From contig CAJUOD010000063.1 of the NCBI GenBank assembly GCA_910587875.1, positions 1 through 16,365 of the forward strand: a DNA stretch of 16,365 nt, read 5' to 3'. The translations under genes and the position numbers were made by a program. Shown in pieces: positions 1 through 6,872 of the stretch; the stretch's first letter is position 1, and each line of letters opens with the position of its first letter. The stretch is from an uncultured Oscillibacter sp. (GTDB lineage Bacteria; Bacillota; Clostridia; Oscillospirales; Oscillospiraceae). The notes under the pieces were generated by a model. The model made no database searches, was not told where the DNA came from, and was given only the letters and a program-made list of their open reading frames with translations.

Positions 1-418
1 CCACGCCCTGGAAGCCCGTGACGATGACGATGCGGTGCTGGTCCAGCTCCGCCTGGATGCGCTCGGAGTCGATGCGCTTGATCCGGGCGTCGGCATGAAC
101 GGTGGTGGACTGGATGCCCACCTGCCAGGCCGCCAGGGACACGCAGGGCAGGCCCATGGCCTCCAGCGCCATGGCGCACAGGGCCACGGACACCTGCTCT
201 CCCGTGGACAGGAGCATATCCAGCTCCCGCTTGGAGGCGTTGGGGTTGACCTCTTTTGCTTTTTCAATCAGGTCGTCGGTGGTGTCCCCCTGGGCGGACA
301 GGACCACAATGACGTCGTTGCCCTTTACGTAGGTCTCCGCAATAATCCGGGCGACATTTTGGATGCGCTGGGCGTCCCTCACGGAGCTGCCGCCGAATTT
401 CTGTACAATCAAACTCAT
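1..418 (-). CDS. lysC: Aspartate kinase, N-terminal part (cut by window edge)
   Basis: Aspartate kinase phosphorylates L-aspartate, the first step towards lysine, threonine and methionine, in the cytoplasm. Only the first 139 residues are in the window; the rest lies beyond base 1. The N-terminus has the family KFGG motif at residues 7-10, a SAQGDTTDDL segment at 41-50 (most family members have SAMGKTTD or SAQGDTTD here) and the RELDMLLSTGEQVS substrate loop at 64-77, followed by WQVGI at 99-103. The ATG at 418 is preceded by an AAGGAAG ribosome site. It is the last visible gene of a minus-strand operon behind homoserine dehydrogenase, 89 bases downstream of it. The allosteric ACT region, which would show whether lysine or threonine inhibits it, is not visible. 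Confidence 0.95.
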   Translation of the reverse strand, partial: MSLIVQKFGGSSVRDAQRIQNVARIIAETYVKGNDVIVVLSAQGDTTDDLIEKAKEVNPNASKRELDMLLSTGEQVSVALCAMALEAMGLPCVSLAAWQVGIQSTTVHADARIKRIDSERIQAELDQHRIVIVTGFQGV

Positions 419-456
419 GCGTCTATCTTCCTTTTCCGCTTGAAATCAGGTTGGAC

Positions 457-506
457 GGGGAAGACGCTCTCCCCCGCTCTATCATATGCGGCGAACGGGG
501 CGCCGC
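457..506 (-). other. Two hairpins between hom and lysC
   Basis: In the 89-base gap there are two inverted repeats: GCGGCG/CGCCGC (488-493 with 501-506) directly after the hom stop, and an 8-bp stem (457-464 with 468-475, one G-U pair, 3-base loop). Neither is followed by a T-run, so they are not intrinsic terminators. They may affect mRNA processing or stability; that is inference. Confidence 0.4.
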
Positions 507-507
507 G

Positions 508-1704
508 TCAGGGCTCCAGCACCCGCATACAGGCCAGCACGTTCAGGGAGCGGGACTGCTGGGCCGCGTCCGCCCCGCTGAGGGGCTCGGTCAAAAAGGC
601 GGTCTCGCCGTCCTCGCTGAGGACCTCCACCTCCCCGAAGGCCAGAGCCGCGTCGGTGAGGCTGCCCTCGATGCGGTAGTAGTGCCGGGTCTTCAGCACC
701 GAGGGCTCCTGAAAGCCCGCCGTGTCCGCCGACCAGCCGATCTCCTCCCGCTTGGGGCTGGCCTGGAGGCACTCCATCACGTCCGCCACGCAGGCGGAGG
801 CGGTGGGCAGCTCCCCGGCCCCCCGGCCGTAGAACATCACCTCGCCGGTGGCGTTGCCCCGGACCATGACCGCGTTGAACACGTCCTCCACATTGGCCAT
901 GGGGTTGTCCTCGGGGATCAGGTGGGGGGCCACGTAGGCCGTCCGCCCGCCGCCGGGGAGGCGCACCGCCCGGCCCAGCAGTTTAATCCGGTAGCCCGCC
1001 CGCTGAGCGATCTTCACATCCCGGAGGCTCAGGCGGCTGATGCCCTCCATGGGCACCCGCTCCGGGTCAATCTGGCTGCCGAAGGCCAGGTCCCCCAGGA
1101 TGCAGATTTTCCGCCCGGCGTCAACGCCCTCCACGTCGGCGGTGGGGTCCGCCTCGGCGTAGCCCTTGGCCTGGGCCTCCCGGAGGGCGTCGGAGAAAAA
1201 GGCCCCCGTGCGGACCATCCGGGTGAGGATATAGTTGGTGGTCCCGTTTAAAATCCCGTAGACCTCGTCGATGCGGTTGGCCGCCATGCACTGGGTCAGG
1301 GGGTGGAGCACCGGAATGCCCCCGCCCACGCTGGCCTCGAAGAGGTAGCTGACGTTCTTCCGCCGGGCCAGGGCCAGGAGCTCGCAGCCCCGCTCCGCCA
1401 CCAGCTGCTTGTTGGCGGTGACCACGTGCTTCCCGGCGGACAGGGCCCGCTTCGTGTACTCGTAGGCCGCCTCCACCCCGCCGATGGTCTCCACCACCAC
1501 CCGGACGTCGTCGTCCTCCTCGATCTTTTTAAAGTCGTCGGTCATCAGCTGGCGGTAGGGCCCGTCCTTGAAGTGCCGCACCAGCACGCGCTTCACCTGT
1601 AAGGGCTCCCCCAGCTTCCGCTCGATCTGCCGGGCGTTCTCCGCCACCACCTTGGCAACGCCGGTGCCCACGGTGCCCAGGCCCAGAATCGCAATCTGTA
1701 TCAT
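508..1704 (-). CDS. hom: Homoserine dehydrogenase with a shortened ACT-like tail
   Basis: This enzyme reduces aspartate semialdehyde to homoserine with NAD(P)H, the branch point to threonine and methionine. The 398 residues start with the Rossmann motif GLGTVGTGV (8-16). Next come VETIGG (71-76), KHVVTANKQLV (92-102), EASVGGGIP (123-131), LNGTTNYIL (152-160) and the GYAEADPTADVEGVDAGRK catalytic block (181-199, with the conserved lysine at 199). Gram-positive homologues usually run to about 430 residues with a full C-terminal ACT domain. Here the segment after about 340 is only about 58 residues and keeps strand-like pieces (HYYRIEG, EVEVLSEDG, ACMRVLEP), while the usual first ACT helix seems to be missing. 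The ATG at 1704 has an AGAGAGG site 8 bases upstream. It lies 18 bases after the ACT regulator gene and is probably co-transcribed with lysC. Confidence 0.96.
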   Translation of the reverse strand: MIQIAILGLGTVGTGVAKVVAENARQIERKLGEPLQVKRVLVRHFKDGPYRQLMTDDFKKIEEDDDVRVVVETIGGVEAAYEYTKRALSAGKHVVTANKQLVAERGCELLALARRKNVSYLFEASVGGGIPVLHPLTQCMAANRIDEVYGILNGTTNYILTRMVRTGAFFSDALREAQAKGYAEADPTADVEGVDAGRKICILGDLAFGSQIDPERVPMEGISRLSLRDVKIAQRAGYRIKLLGRAVRLPGGGRTAYVAPHLIPEDNPMANVEDVFNAVMVRGNATGEVMFYGRGAGELPTASACVADVMECLQASPKREEIGWSADTAGFQEPSVLKTRHYYRIEGSLTDAALAFGEVEVLSEDGETAFLTEPLSGADAAQQSRSLNVLACMRVLEP

Positions 1705-1722
1705 CTCATAAACCTCTCTCTG

Positions 1723-2163
1723 TCATCCCGCCAAAATCTCAAATTTCAGCACGCCCTCCAGGGCGGTCACGTCCCCCATCAGCTGCTCCAGGGACTCGGA
1801 CAGGCCGCTGGTCTCGGCGGAGATGGTCACCGCCGCGCAGCCGTTGGTGGGGATGCTCTGGTTGATGGTCAGGATATTGGCCCCGGAGGCGGCGAACACC
1901 GCCAGCACGCCGGAGAGCACCCCCGCCACGTCCTTGAGCATGGCGTAGAAGGTGATGATGTGCTCCGCCTTCATGTCGTTGAAGGGCTGGACGGAGTCCT
2001 TATATTTATAGAAGGCGCTGCGGCTGATGCCCGCCAGCTTCGTGGCCGCGCCCACAGTGTCCGCCTCCCCGGTCTGCATCATCCGCTTGGCCTCCGCCAC
2101 CTTGACGAAGATCTCCGGCAGCGCCTCCGCCGCCACGATGTAGTACTTGATCGCCTTTGCCAT
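1723..2163 (-). CDS. PheB-like (UPF0735-type) ACT-domain protein with N-terminal HTH-like segment
   Basis: A 146-residue protein with two visible parts. Residues about 30-60 (GAATKLAGISRSAFYKYKD) resemble a TetR-like helix-turn-helix. The second half, from about 70 on (DVAGVLSGVLAVFAASGANILTI), is an ACT domain, a small-molecule (often amino acid) binding fold. This is the architecture of the PheB/UPF0735 family, which in clostridia often sits directly before homoserine dehydrogenase, as here. The frame is open further upstream, but the ATG at 2163 has a GGAGG site 5 bases away and gives the usual family length. An in-frame ATG at 2175 lacks such a site. The likely role is amino-acid-responsive control of the operon or a protein partner of Hom. 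DNA binding and ligand are unproven. No other function is suggested by the sequence. Confidence 0.85.
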   Translation of the reverse strand: MAKAIKYYIVAAEALPEIFVKVAEAKRMMQTGEADTVGAATKLAGISRSAFYKYKDSVQPFNDMKAEHIITFYAMLKDVAGVLSGVLAVFAASGANILTINQSIPTNGCAAVTISAETSGLSESLEQLMGDVTALEGVLKFEILAG

Positions 2164-2349
2164 CTCGCCCTCCATTGCCGTCCGCCCTCCGGCGGCGTCC
2201 AGTCCGTCTATTGCGGTCATTTGTCTTCCCTGCATGGTAACATATTTTCCGCCGCTTCGCAACTGTCGGATTCGGGGAAACTCGCCGGAAAATCCCCCCT
2301 CCCGGTGGGCAAAATGCCGGGAAACGCCGGGGGTACGGCCCCCTCCAAA

Positions 2350-2375
2350 ATGAATATTCATCCAAATATTCATCC
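2350..2375. promoter_or_regulatory. Tandem repeat containing a palindrome, possible operator
   Basis: The 11-mer AATATTCATCC occurs twice, at 2353-2363 and 2365-2375 (period 12). It overlaps the perfect 12-base palindrome ATGAATATTCAT at 2350-2361. This AT-rich patch lies between two divergent amino-acid operons, one of which encodes an HTH-ACT protein. It looks like a protein binding site. It is loosely like an ArgR box but shorter than that consensus. No regulator can be assigned from sequence alone. Confidence 0.4.
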
Positions 2376-2486
2376 TTGTTCCAACATTGAATCTGAAAAA
2401 TGCACAAAGGCCCCGGGCTACTCCGGGATTTTTCGGCAATTTTGGAGAAATGCGCCAAATAAATATGCACGGCTCTTGAAAAAGTA

Positions 2487-2515
2487 TTGACAGGCGGTCG
2501 CGTCCGTGCTAAGGT
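2487..2515 (+). promoter_or_regulatory. Sigma-A type promoter of the ABC importer
   Basis: A perfect -35 TTGACA (2487-2492) is followed by a 17-base spacer and -10 TAAGGT (2510-2515). Transcription would start near 2522, giving a leader of about 80 bases before the binding-protein ATG. Confidence 0.75.
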
Positions 2516-2528
2516 AGCCACAGTTCCA

Positions 2529-2570
2529 GGGAGGGTGGAATCCCCCCTCCCCGCGCCCGGTCCGCCGGGC
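2529..2570 (+). other. Two GC-rich leader hairpins
   Basis: The leader has a GGGAGGG/CCCTCCC stem (2529-2535 with 2545-2551) and a GCCCGG/CCGGGC stem with a 4-base loop (2555-2560 with 2565-2570), followed by AAAGACTTTT. They could slow transcription or protect the 5' end of the message. There is no strong T-run, so a true attenuator is doubtful. Confidence 0.4.
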
Positions 2571-2602
2571 AAAGACTTTTGGATGAAAAGGATGATGGTA
2601 TC

Positions 2603-3409
2603 ATGAAGAAATTTGTGACTCTGCTTTTGGCCCTGGCCATGGTCCTGAGCCTGGCCGCCTGCGGCGGCGGCGACAAGCCCGCCGATAACACCGGATCCGA
2701 CGCCCCCGCCTTCACCACCGTGGAAGAGGGCAAGCTCCACATGTCCACCAACGCGGCCTTCCCTCCCTATGAGATGACCACCGACGCCGGCGGCTTCGAG
2801 GGCATCGACGTGGAAGTGGCGGGAGCCATCGCCGAGAAGCTGGGCCTGGAGCTGGTGGTGGACGACATGGGCTTCGACGCGGCCCTGACCGCCGTCCAGA
2901 CCGGACAGAGCGACATCGCTATGGCGGGAATCACCGTCACCGAGGACCGGCAGGAGGTCATGGACTTCTCCGACAGCTACGCCACCGGAATCCAGGTGGT
3001 CATTGTCAAGGAGGACTCCCCCATCGCCACGGTGGACGACCTGTCCAACGCCGCGATGATCGGCTGCCAGAAAGCCACCACGGGATATATCTACTGCTCC
3101 GACACCCCGGAGAACAGCGGCTACGGAGAGGACCACGTGACGGCCTTTGACACCGGCGCCCTGGCCGTCATGGCCCTGGTGAACGGACAGGTGGACGCGG
3201 TGGTCATCGACAACGAGCCCGCCAAGAGCTTTGTGGCGGAAAACGACGGCTTGAAAATCCTGGACACCGAGTTCGCCGTGGAGGACTACGCCATCGGCCT
3301 GGCCAAGGGGAACACCGCCCTGCTGGAGGCCGTCAACGCCGCCATGGCGGAGCTGAAGGCCGACGGGACCTTCCAGGGCATCGTAGACAAGTATATCACC
3401 GCTGAGTAA
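2603..3409 (+). CDS. Polar amino acid ABC transporter, solute-binding lipoprotein
   Basis: An extracellular lipid-anchored receptor that captures an amino acid and delivers it to the permease encoded next. The 268-residue protein begins with a lysine-containing signal and a lipobox LSLAAC with the acylated cysteine at residue 20, followed by a flexible Gly/Asp/Pro-rich linker. The mature part is a type-3 SBP fold: FPPYEM (54-58), GIDVEV (67-72), MAGITVTEDRQEVMDFSD (107-124; Arg116 is at the position that normally holds the ligand carboxylate) and VVIDNEPA (200-207; Asp203 is at the position that normally binds the amino group). The ATG at 2603 is chosen because the lipoprotein signal starts there and AAAGGAT lies upstream; an in-frame TTG at 2579 would bury the signal. 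Substrate specificity cannot be read from the sequence. Confidence 0.93.
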   Translation: MKKFVTLLLALAMVLSLAACGGGDKPADNTGSDAPAFTTVEEGKLHMSTNAAFPPYEMTTDAGGFEGIDVEVAGAIAEKLGLELVVDDMGFDAALTAVQTGQSDIAMAGITVTEDRQEVMDFSDSYATGIQVVIVKEDSPIATVDDLSNAAMIGCQKATTGYIYCSDTPENSGYGEDHVTAFDTGALAVMALVNGQVDAVVIDNEPAKSFVAENDGLKILDTEFAVEDYAIGLAKGNTALLEAVNAAMAELKADGTFQGIVDKYITAE

Positions 3410-3420
3410 GCGCATCCCAA

Positions 3421-3452
3421 AAGGGCGGTCTGAACAAGGCCGCCCTTCTTTC
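3421..3452 (+). terminator. Intra-operon stem-loop after the binding-protein gene
   Basis: A perfect 8-bp stem AAGGGCGG/CCGCCCTT (3421-3428 with 3440-3447) with an 11-base loop is followed by CTTTC. It lies between the binding-protein and permease genes. A leaky terminator or 3'-end protector here would let the binding protein be made in excess over the membrane parts, as is common in ABC importers. The T-run is short, so read-through is expected. Confidence 0.6.
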
Positions 3453-3488
3453 ACTTCCCCCTATGTGACATAGAGAAAGGAGGCCCCC

Positions 3489-4220
3489 ATGTTCCAATCG
3501 CTCATTGACTGGCTGGACCGCATCGGGCCCCGGCTGCAAAGGGCTTTCATTGAGGGCGACCGCTGGAAGCTCTACCTCCAGGGCCTGGGCACCACCATGG
3601 AGCTCACCGTCATCGCCCTGATCTTCGGCGTGCTTCTGGGCCTGGTGGTGGCCGTCATCCGCTCCGCCCACGACCAGCAGCGCATCGGACGGAGGAACTT
3701 CGTGCTGGGCGTTCTGAACGTCCTCTGCCAGATCTACACCACCGTCATCCGGGGCACGCCCATGCTGGTGCAGCTGTTCATCTGGACCTTCGTCATCTTC
3801 CCCACCCAGCGGAACAAGGTGCTGGTGGCCTTCATCGGCCTGGGGGTCAACTCCGGGGCTTACGTCGCCGAGATCATCCGGGGCGGCCTCATGAGCGTGG
3901 ACGCGGGCCAGTCCGAGGCGGGCCGGTCCCTGGGCCTGGGGTACTTCGACACCATGCGCTTCATCGTCATCCCCCAGGCCTTCAAGAACATCCTGCCCTC
4001 CCTGGGCAACGAGTTCATCACGCTGTTCAAGGACACCTCCCTGGCCCAGGCCATCGGCGGCGCGGAGATGCTCTACTACGCCAGCACCATCGGCGGGCGG
4101 ACCTTCGACTACATGCCGCCGCTGCTGGGCATCGCCGCCATGTACTTAGCCATTGTCATCGTCTTCACCTGGCTCCAGGGGAGGCTGGAAAGGAGGCTGC
4201 GGGAAAGTGATCGACGTTAA
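3489..4220 (+). CDS. Polar amino acid ABC transporter, permease (HisM/GlnP type)
   Basis: The integral membrane channel of the importer. The 243 residues contain several hydrophobic segments (about 35-58, 98-120, 180-200 and 207-232). There is a GTTMELTV start to the permease domain near 34-41, an RGTPMLVQLF motif near 92-101, and the EAA loop (EAGRSLGLGYFDTMRFIVIP, near 140-160) that docks onto the ATPase. The length is normal for the family. The ATG at 3489 has a near-perfect AAAGGAGG site 5 bases upstream. The stop overlaps the start of the ATPase gene by 14 bases, which implies translational coupling. One copy of the gene suggests a homodimeric channel. Confidence 0.94.
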   Translation: MFQSLIDWLDRIGPRLQRAFIEGDRWKLYLQGLGTTMELTVIALIFGVLLGLVVAVIRSAHDQQRIGRRNFVLGVLNVLCQIYTTVIRGTPMLVQLFIWTFVIFPTQRNKVLVAFIGLGVNSGAYVAEIIRGGLMSVDAGQSEAGRSLGLGYFDTMRFIVIPQAFKNILPSLGNEFITLFKDTSLAQAIGGAEMLYYASTIGGRTFDYMPPLLGIAAMYLAIVIVFTWLQGRLERRLRESDRR

Positions 4221-4929
4221 GAACCTCTCCAAATCCTTCGGGGACCACCTGGTGCTGGACGACATCTCCCAGCACATCTACCCCGGGGAGAAAGTGGTGG
4301 TCATCGGGCCCTCCGGCTCCGGCAAGTCCACCTTCCTGCGGTGCCTGAATCTGCTGGAGACCCCCAGCGCGGGGACCATCACCTTCCAGGGCACCGTCAT
4401 CACGGACCCCAAGGTGAAGATCGACCAGGTGCGCCAGCACATGGGCATGGTCTTCCAGCACTTCAACCTGTTTCCCAACATGACCATCCGGAAGAACATC
4501 TCTCTGGCCCCGGTGCGCACGGGCCTCATGAAGCAGGAGGAGGCCGACGCCCAGGCGGACGCCCTGCTGGAGCGGGTGGGCCTGACGGACAAGGCGGACG
4601 CCTATCCCAGCCAGCTCTCCGGCGGGCAGAAGCAGCGGGTGGCCATCGTCCGGGCCCTGGCCATGAAGCCCCAGGTGATGCTGTTCGACGAGCCCACCTC
4701 CGCCCTGGACCCGGAGATGGTGGGCGAGGTGCTGGACGTGATGAAGGAGCTGGCCCGGGACGGCATGACCATGGTGGTGGTGACCCACGAGATGGGCTTT
4801 GCCCGGGAGGTGGGCAGCCGGGTGCTGTTCATGGCCGACGGCAAGGTCCTGGAGGAGGGCGCTCCCGCCGAAATCTTCGAGCGGCCCCGGCACGCCAGGC
4901 TCCAGGATTTCCTCAGCAAGGTGCTCTGA
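4207..4929 (+). CDS. Polar amino acid ABC transporter, ATP-binding protein (GlnQ type)
   Basis: The cytoplasmic ATPase that drives the importer. All nucleotide-binding motifs are intact in the 240 residues: Walker A GPSGSGKST (34-42), Q-loop Gln84 in VFQHFNLFP, signature LSGGQKQR (137-144), Walker B VMLFDEPTSALD (157-168) and H-loop His194 in VTHEMGF. This motif set is typical of polar-amino-acid importers of the GlnQ/HisP group. The start is taken as GTG 4207, because translation then begins with the family-typical MIDVKNLSKSFG and AAAGGAGG lies 10 bases upstream. A longer frame from 4153 would add a low-complexity Ser/Gly-rich extension lying inside the permease gene. The gene ends at a strong terminator, so the operon has three genes. 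Confidence 0.95.
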   Translation: MIDVKNLSKSFGDHLVLDDISQHIYPGEKVVVIGPSGSGKSTFLRCLNLLETPSAGTITFQGTVITDPKVKIDQVRQHMGMVFQHFNLFPNMTIRKNISLAPVRTGLMKQEEADAQADALLERVGLTDKADAYPSQLSGGQKQRVAIVRALAMKPQVMLFDEPTSALDPEMVGEVLDVMKELARDGMTMVVVTHEMGFAREVGSRVLFMADGKVLEEGAPAEIFERPRHARLQDFLSKVL

Positions 4930-4939
4930 TTTTTGGAAT

Positions 4940-4985
4940 GAAAAGAGGCCCCGCCGTCTGACCGACGGCGGGGCTTTTCTTTTTT
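4940..4985. terminator. Bidirectional intrinsic terminator between the ABC operon and upp
   Basis: A perfect 11-bp GC-rich stem (GCCCCGCCGTC at 4948-4958 with GACGGCGGGGC at 4964-4974) has a 5-base loop. The plus-strand side is followed by TTTTCTTTTTT. The minus-strand side is followed by CTCTTTTC. It serves the convergent ATPase and upp genes. Confidence 0.9.
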
Positions 4986-5616
4986 ATTTCGTTCCGAAGA
5001 TCCGGTCTCCCGCGTCTCCCAGGCCGGGGACGATGTAGCCGTTCTCGTTGAGCTTTTCGTCCACCGCGCCGCAGTAGATATCCACGTCCGGGTGGGACTT
5101 CTGGATGCGCTCAATGCCCTCCGGCGCCGCCAGGAGGACCATCAGCTTGATGCTGGTGCAGCCGTACTCCTTCATGAACCCGATGGCCGCCTCGGCGCTG
5201 CCGCCCGTGGCCAGCATGGGGTCCACAATCAGGACCTCCCGCTCCGCCACGTCCTTGGGCATCTTGCAGAAGTACTTGACGGGCTCCAACGTCTCCTCGT
5301 TCCGGTAGAGGCCGATGTGGCCCACCCGGGCGGAGGGCACCATGCGCAGCACGCCGTCCACCAGGCCCAGGCCCGCCCGGAGGATGGGCACCACGGCGAA
5401 TTTCTTGCCCTTGAGCATGGGGGCGGTGGTCTTGCAGATGGGGGTCTCCACCTCGCAGGTGGTCAGGGGCAGGTCCCGGGTGGCCTCATAGGTGATGAGC
5501 ATGCCGATCTCGGACACCAGCTCCCGGAAGTCCTTGACGCTGGTGTTCTTGTCCCGGAGGATGGTCAGCTTGTGGGCCACCAGGGGGTGATCCATAACGT
5601 GTACTTTTCCGCTCAT
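4984..5616 (-). CDS. upp: Uracil phosphoribosyltransferase
   Basis: Converts uracil and PRPP to UMP in pyrimidine salvage, in the cytoplasm. The 210-residue length is standard. Visible motifs are the PRPP-binding loop VLIVDPMLATGGSA (128-141), VPILRAGLG (76-84) with the active-site arginine, and the C-terminal uracil-binding GYIVPGLGDAGDR (193-205). The ATG at 5616 has GAAGGAG 7 bases upstream. It follows tsaB on the same strand with a 43-base gap. The gap contains TTGACT and ATATAG, but only 12 bases apart, so I do not call a separate promoter. Co-transcription with tsaE-tsaB is likely. The gene ends at the two-way terminator. Confidence 0.97.
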   Translation of the reverse strand: MSGKVHVMDHPLVAHKLTILRDKNTSVKDFRELVSEIGMLITYEATRDLPLTTCEVETPICKTTAPMLKGKKFAVVPILRAGLGLVDGVLRMVPSARVGHIGLYRNEETLEPVKYFCKMPKDVAEREVLIVDPMLATGGSAEAAIGFMKEYGCTSIKLMVLLAAPEGIERIQKSHPDVDIYCGAVDEKLNENGYIVPGLGDAGDRIFGTK

Positions 5617-5659
5617 AAAAACGCTCCTTCTATATTGAAATTTCCGTAGTCAAGCATCT

Positions 5660-6361
5660 TCAGCCGCCCTGCTTTTCCCGCCGCAGCCGCTCCGCTTGCG
5701 GGGGGCGGAGGTACACCGGGGCCAGCTCCTGAGCCGTTACCAGGCCGCCGTGTTTCGCCAGCGCCTCCGCCTCCAGGGCGACGGAGACGGCGTTCTCCTT
5801 CACCAGATGGGCCGGGGCCAGGCGGCAGGGCACTCCCGCCGCCGTCAAAAAGTCATAAGTCATCCGCCCTCCGTCCCCCAGGACGGTCTTGGGCCGGGGA
5901 TCGTCCCTCAGCTCCTCCGCCAGGTCGGAAAGGGCAATGGCCCGGTCCTCCGTCAGGCGGGTGAGGCGTCCGTCCTTCGCCTCAAAGAGGGCGTTGTAAA
6001 CCTGCTGCCGCCGGGCGTCCATGGCGCAGACGATGAGCCCGTCCATAAAGGATACATTCCGGGCCAGAGCCGCCAGGGTGGACACCTGGACACAGGGCTT
6101 GTCCGCCGCCCAGGCCAGCCCCTTGGCGGCGGAGACGCCGATGCGGACCCCCGTGAAGGACCCCGGCCCCGCCGAGACGGCAATGGCGTCCAGGTCCGCC
6201 GGGGTCATGTCCGTATTTTTCAAAAGCAGCTCCACCAGGGGCATCAGGGTCCGGCTGTGGGTCAGCCCCGTGTCCTGGTACGCGGAGGCCAGCACCTTCC
6301 CGTCCTCGGTGATGGCGGCGGAAACGGCCTTGGCGGCGGTCTCCAGGGCTAGAATCCTCAT
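5660..6361 (-). CDS. tsaB: tRNA t6A37 biosynthesis protein TsaB
   Basis: TsaB is the inactive kinase/ASKHA-fold partner of TsaD, which transfers threonylcarbamoyl to adenosine 37 of ANN-decoding tRNAs. The 233 residues show the typical start MRILALETA (1-9), THSRTLMPL (34-42), the hallmark AGPGSFTGVRIG (64-75) and the MDARRQQVY segment (114-122). Its ATG overlaps the tsaE stop as ATGA (6358-6361), so the two are translationally coupled. In many Firmicutes tsaE-tsaB is followed by rimI and tsaD. Here upp follows instead, and no tsaD or rimI is present in the window. Confidence 0.95.
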   Translation of the reverse strand: MRILALETAAKAVSAAITEDGKVLASAYQDTGLTHSRTLMPLVELLLKNTDMTPADLDAIAVSAGPGSFTGVRIGVSAAKGLAWAADKPCVQVSTLAALARNVSFMDGLIVCAMDARRQQVYNALFEAKDGRLTRLTEDRAIALSDLAEELRDDPRPKTVLGDGGRMTYDFLTAAGVPCRLAPAHLVKENAVSVALEAEALAKHGGLVTAQELAPVYLRPPQAERLRREKQGG

Positions 6362-6789
6362 ACCGGCCCCACTCCTTCCATAGTAATGACCCGCCAGTTC
6401 TCATTCTCCGGGCACCGGGCGATGGCGACGGTGACGGCGTCCTCCGGCAGGGCCTCCTCCACCCGCTCGCTCCACTCCACGGCGCACACGCCCCCCCGGT
6501 CCAAGTAGTCCTCCCAGCCGATGTCGAAGAGGTCCTCCGCCCCCTCCAGGCGGTACATGTCGAAGTGGAACAGGGGTAGGCCGGTCCCCTCGTACTCGTT
6601 GACGATGGTGAAGGTAGGGCTGGTCACCCGGCCCTCGTAGCCCAGGCCCAGGGCCAGGCCCCGGGTAAAGGCGGTCTTGCCCATCCCCAGGTCCCCCCGG
6701 TAGGCCACTACGGCCCCGGGGCCCAGGGCGGCGGCCAGGCGGCGGCCCAGGTCCTCGGTCTCCGCCTCGCAGTGGGAGATGTAGTCCAC
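6358..6789 (-). CDS. tsaE: tRNA t6A37 biosynthesis ATPase TsaE
   Basis: TsaE is the P-loop ATPase that resets the TsaB-TsaD complex during t6A synthesis. With the chosen start it has 143 residues, the usual size: Walker A GDLGMGKT (32-39), switch region SPTFTIVNEY (57-66), HFDMYRL (75-81) and the conserved EW near 105-106. The GTG start at 6789 has a perfect AAAGGAGG 8 bases upstream. An in-frame TTG at 6825 would place that ribosome site inside the coding region, so it is rejected. It is the first gene of its operon, with its own promoter directly upstream, and is divergent from the FtsW/RodA-family gene. Confidence 0.94.
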   Translation of the reverse strand: MDYISHCEAETEDLGRRLAAALGPGAVVAYRGDLGMGKTAFTRGLALGLGYEGRVTSPTFTIVNEYEGTGLPLFHFDMYRLEGAEDLFDIGWEDYLDRGGVCAVEWSERVEEALPEDAVTVAIARCPENENWRVITMEGVGPV

Positions 6790-6828
6790 GGCTGGGACCT
6801 CCTTTCCGCGTCCTTCTAAAATCAATTT

Positions 6829-6857
6829 AGTATATCACAATTTGAACAGTGTGTAAA
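6829..6857 (-). promoter_or_regulatory. Promoter of tsaE-tsaB(-upp)
   Basis: Read on the minus strand: -35 TTTACA (6857-6852), a 17-base spacer, and -10 TATACT (6834-6829) with an extended TGA just before it. The match is very good. Its -35 box is 15 bases from the -35 box of the divergent promoter. Confidence 0.85.
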
Positions 6858-6872
6858 AACAAATTTTCATCG

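Larger units (their letters stand above)
2164..2602. other. Divergent intergenic control region
   Basis: About 440 bases separate the minus-strand ACT-hom-lysC operon from the plus-strand ABC importer. I see no convincing gene. Part of it is AT-rich (2341-2400) against GC-rich surroundings. It holds a 12-base palindrome and tandem repeat (listed separately), a small hairpin (2412-2416 with 2423-2427), a strong plus-strand promoter and two leader hairpins. No clear sigma-A promoter was found for the minus strand. The best but weak candidate is CCGACA, 17-19 bases before AATATG/TATGTT, at about 2239-2266. Confidence 0.6.

Noticed and set aside
2411..2435. Plus-strand terminator-like hairpin CCCGG-N6-CCGGG followed by ATTTTTC
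   Set aside because: The stem is only 5 bp and there is no upstream plus-strand gene in the window for it to end. It may still have some role in the control region.
2164..2439. N-terminal extension of the ACT protein
   Set aside because: The added residues are unlike the family, have no good ribosome site at the upstream start, and would include the AT-rich repeat region.
2532..2543. T-box-like core AGGGTGGAATCC in the leader of the ABC importer
   Set aside because: It matches AGGGTGGNACC only in part (AATCC instead of NACC). The leader is about 80 bases, too short for a T-box stem I and specifier loop. The G-run is better explained as one arm of a simple hairpin.
2006..3454. A 482-codon minus-strand frame spanning the ABC binding-protein gene and the control region
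   Set aside because: It is low-complexity (G/H/V-rich) and runs antisense to the clear lipoprotein gene and out of frame through the ACT gene.
5617..5659. Separate promoter for upp (TTGACT ... ATATAG)
   Set aside because: The spacer is only 12 bases, too short for a sigma-A promoter.
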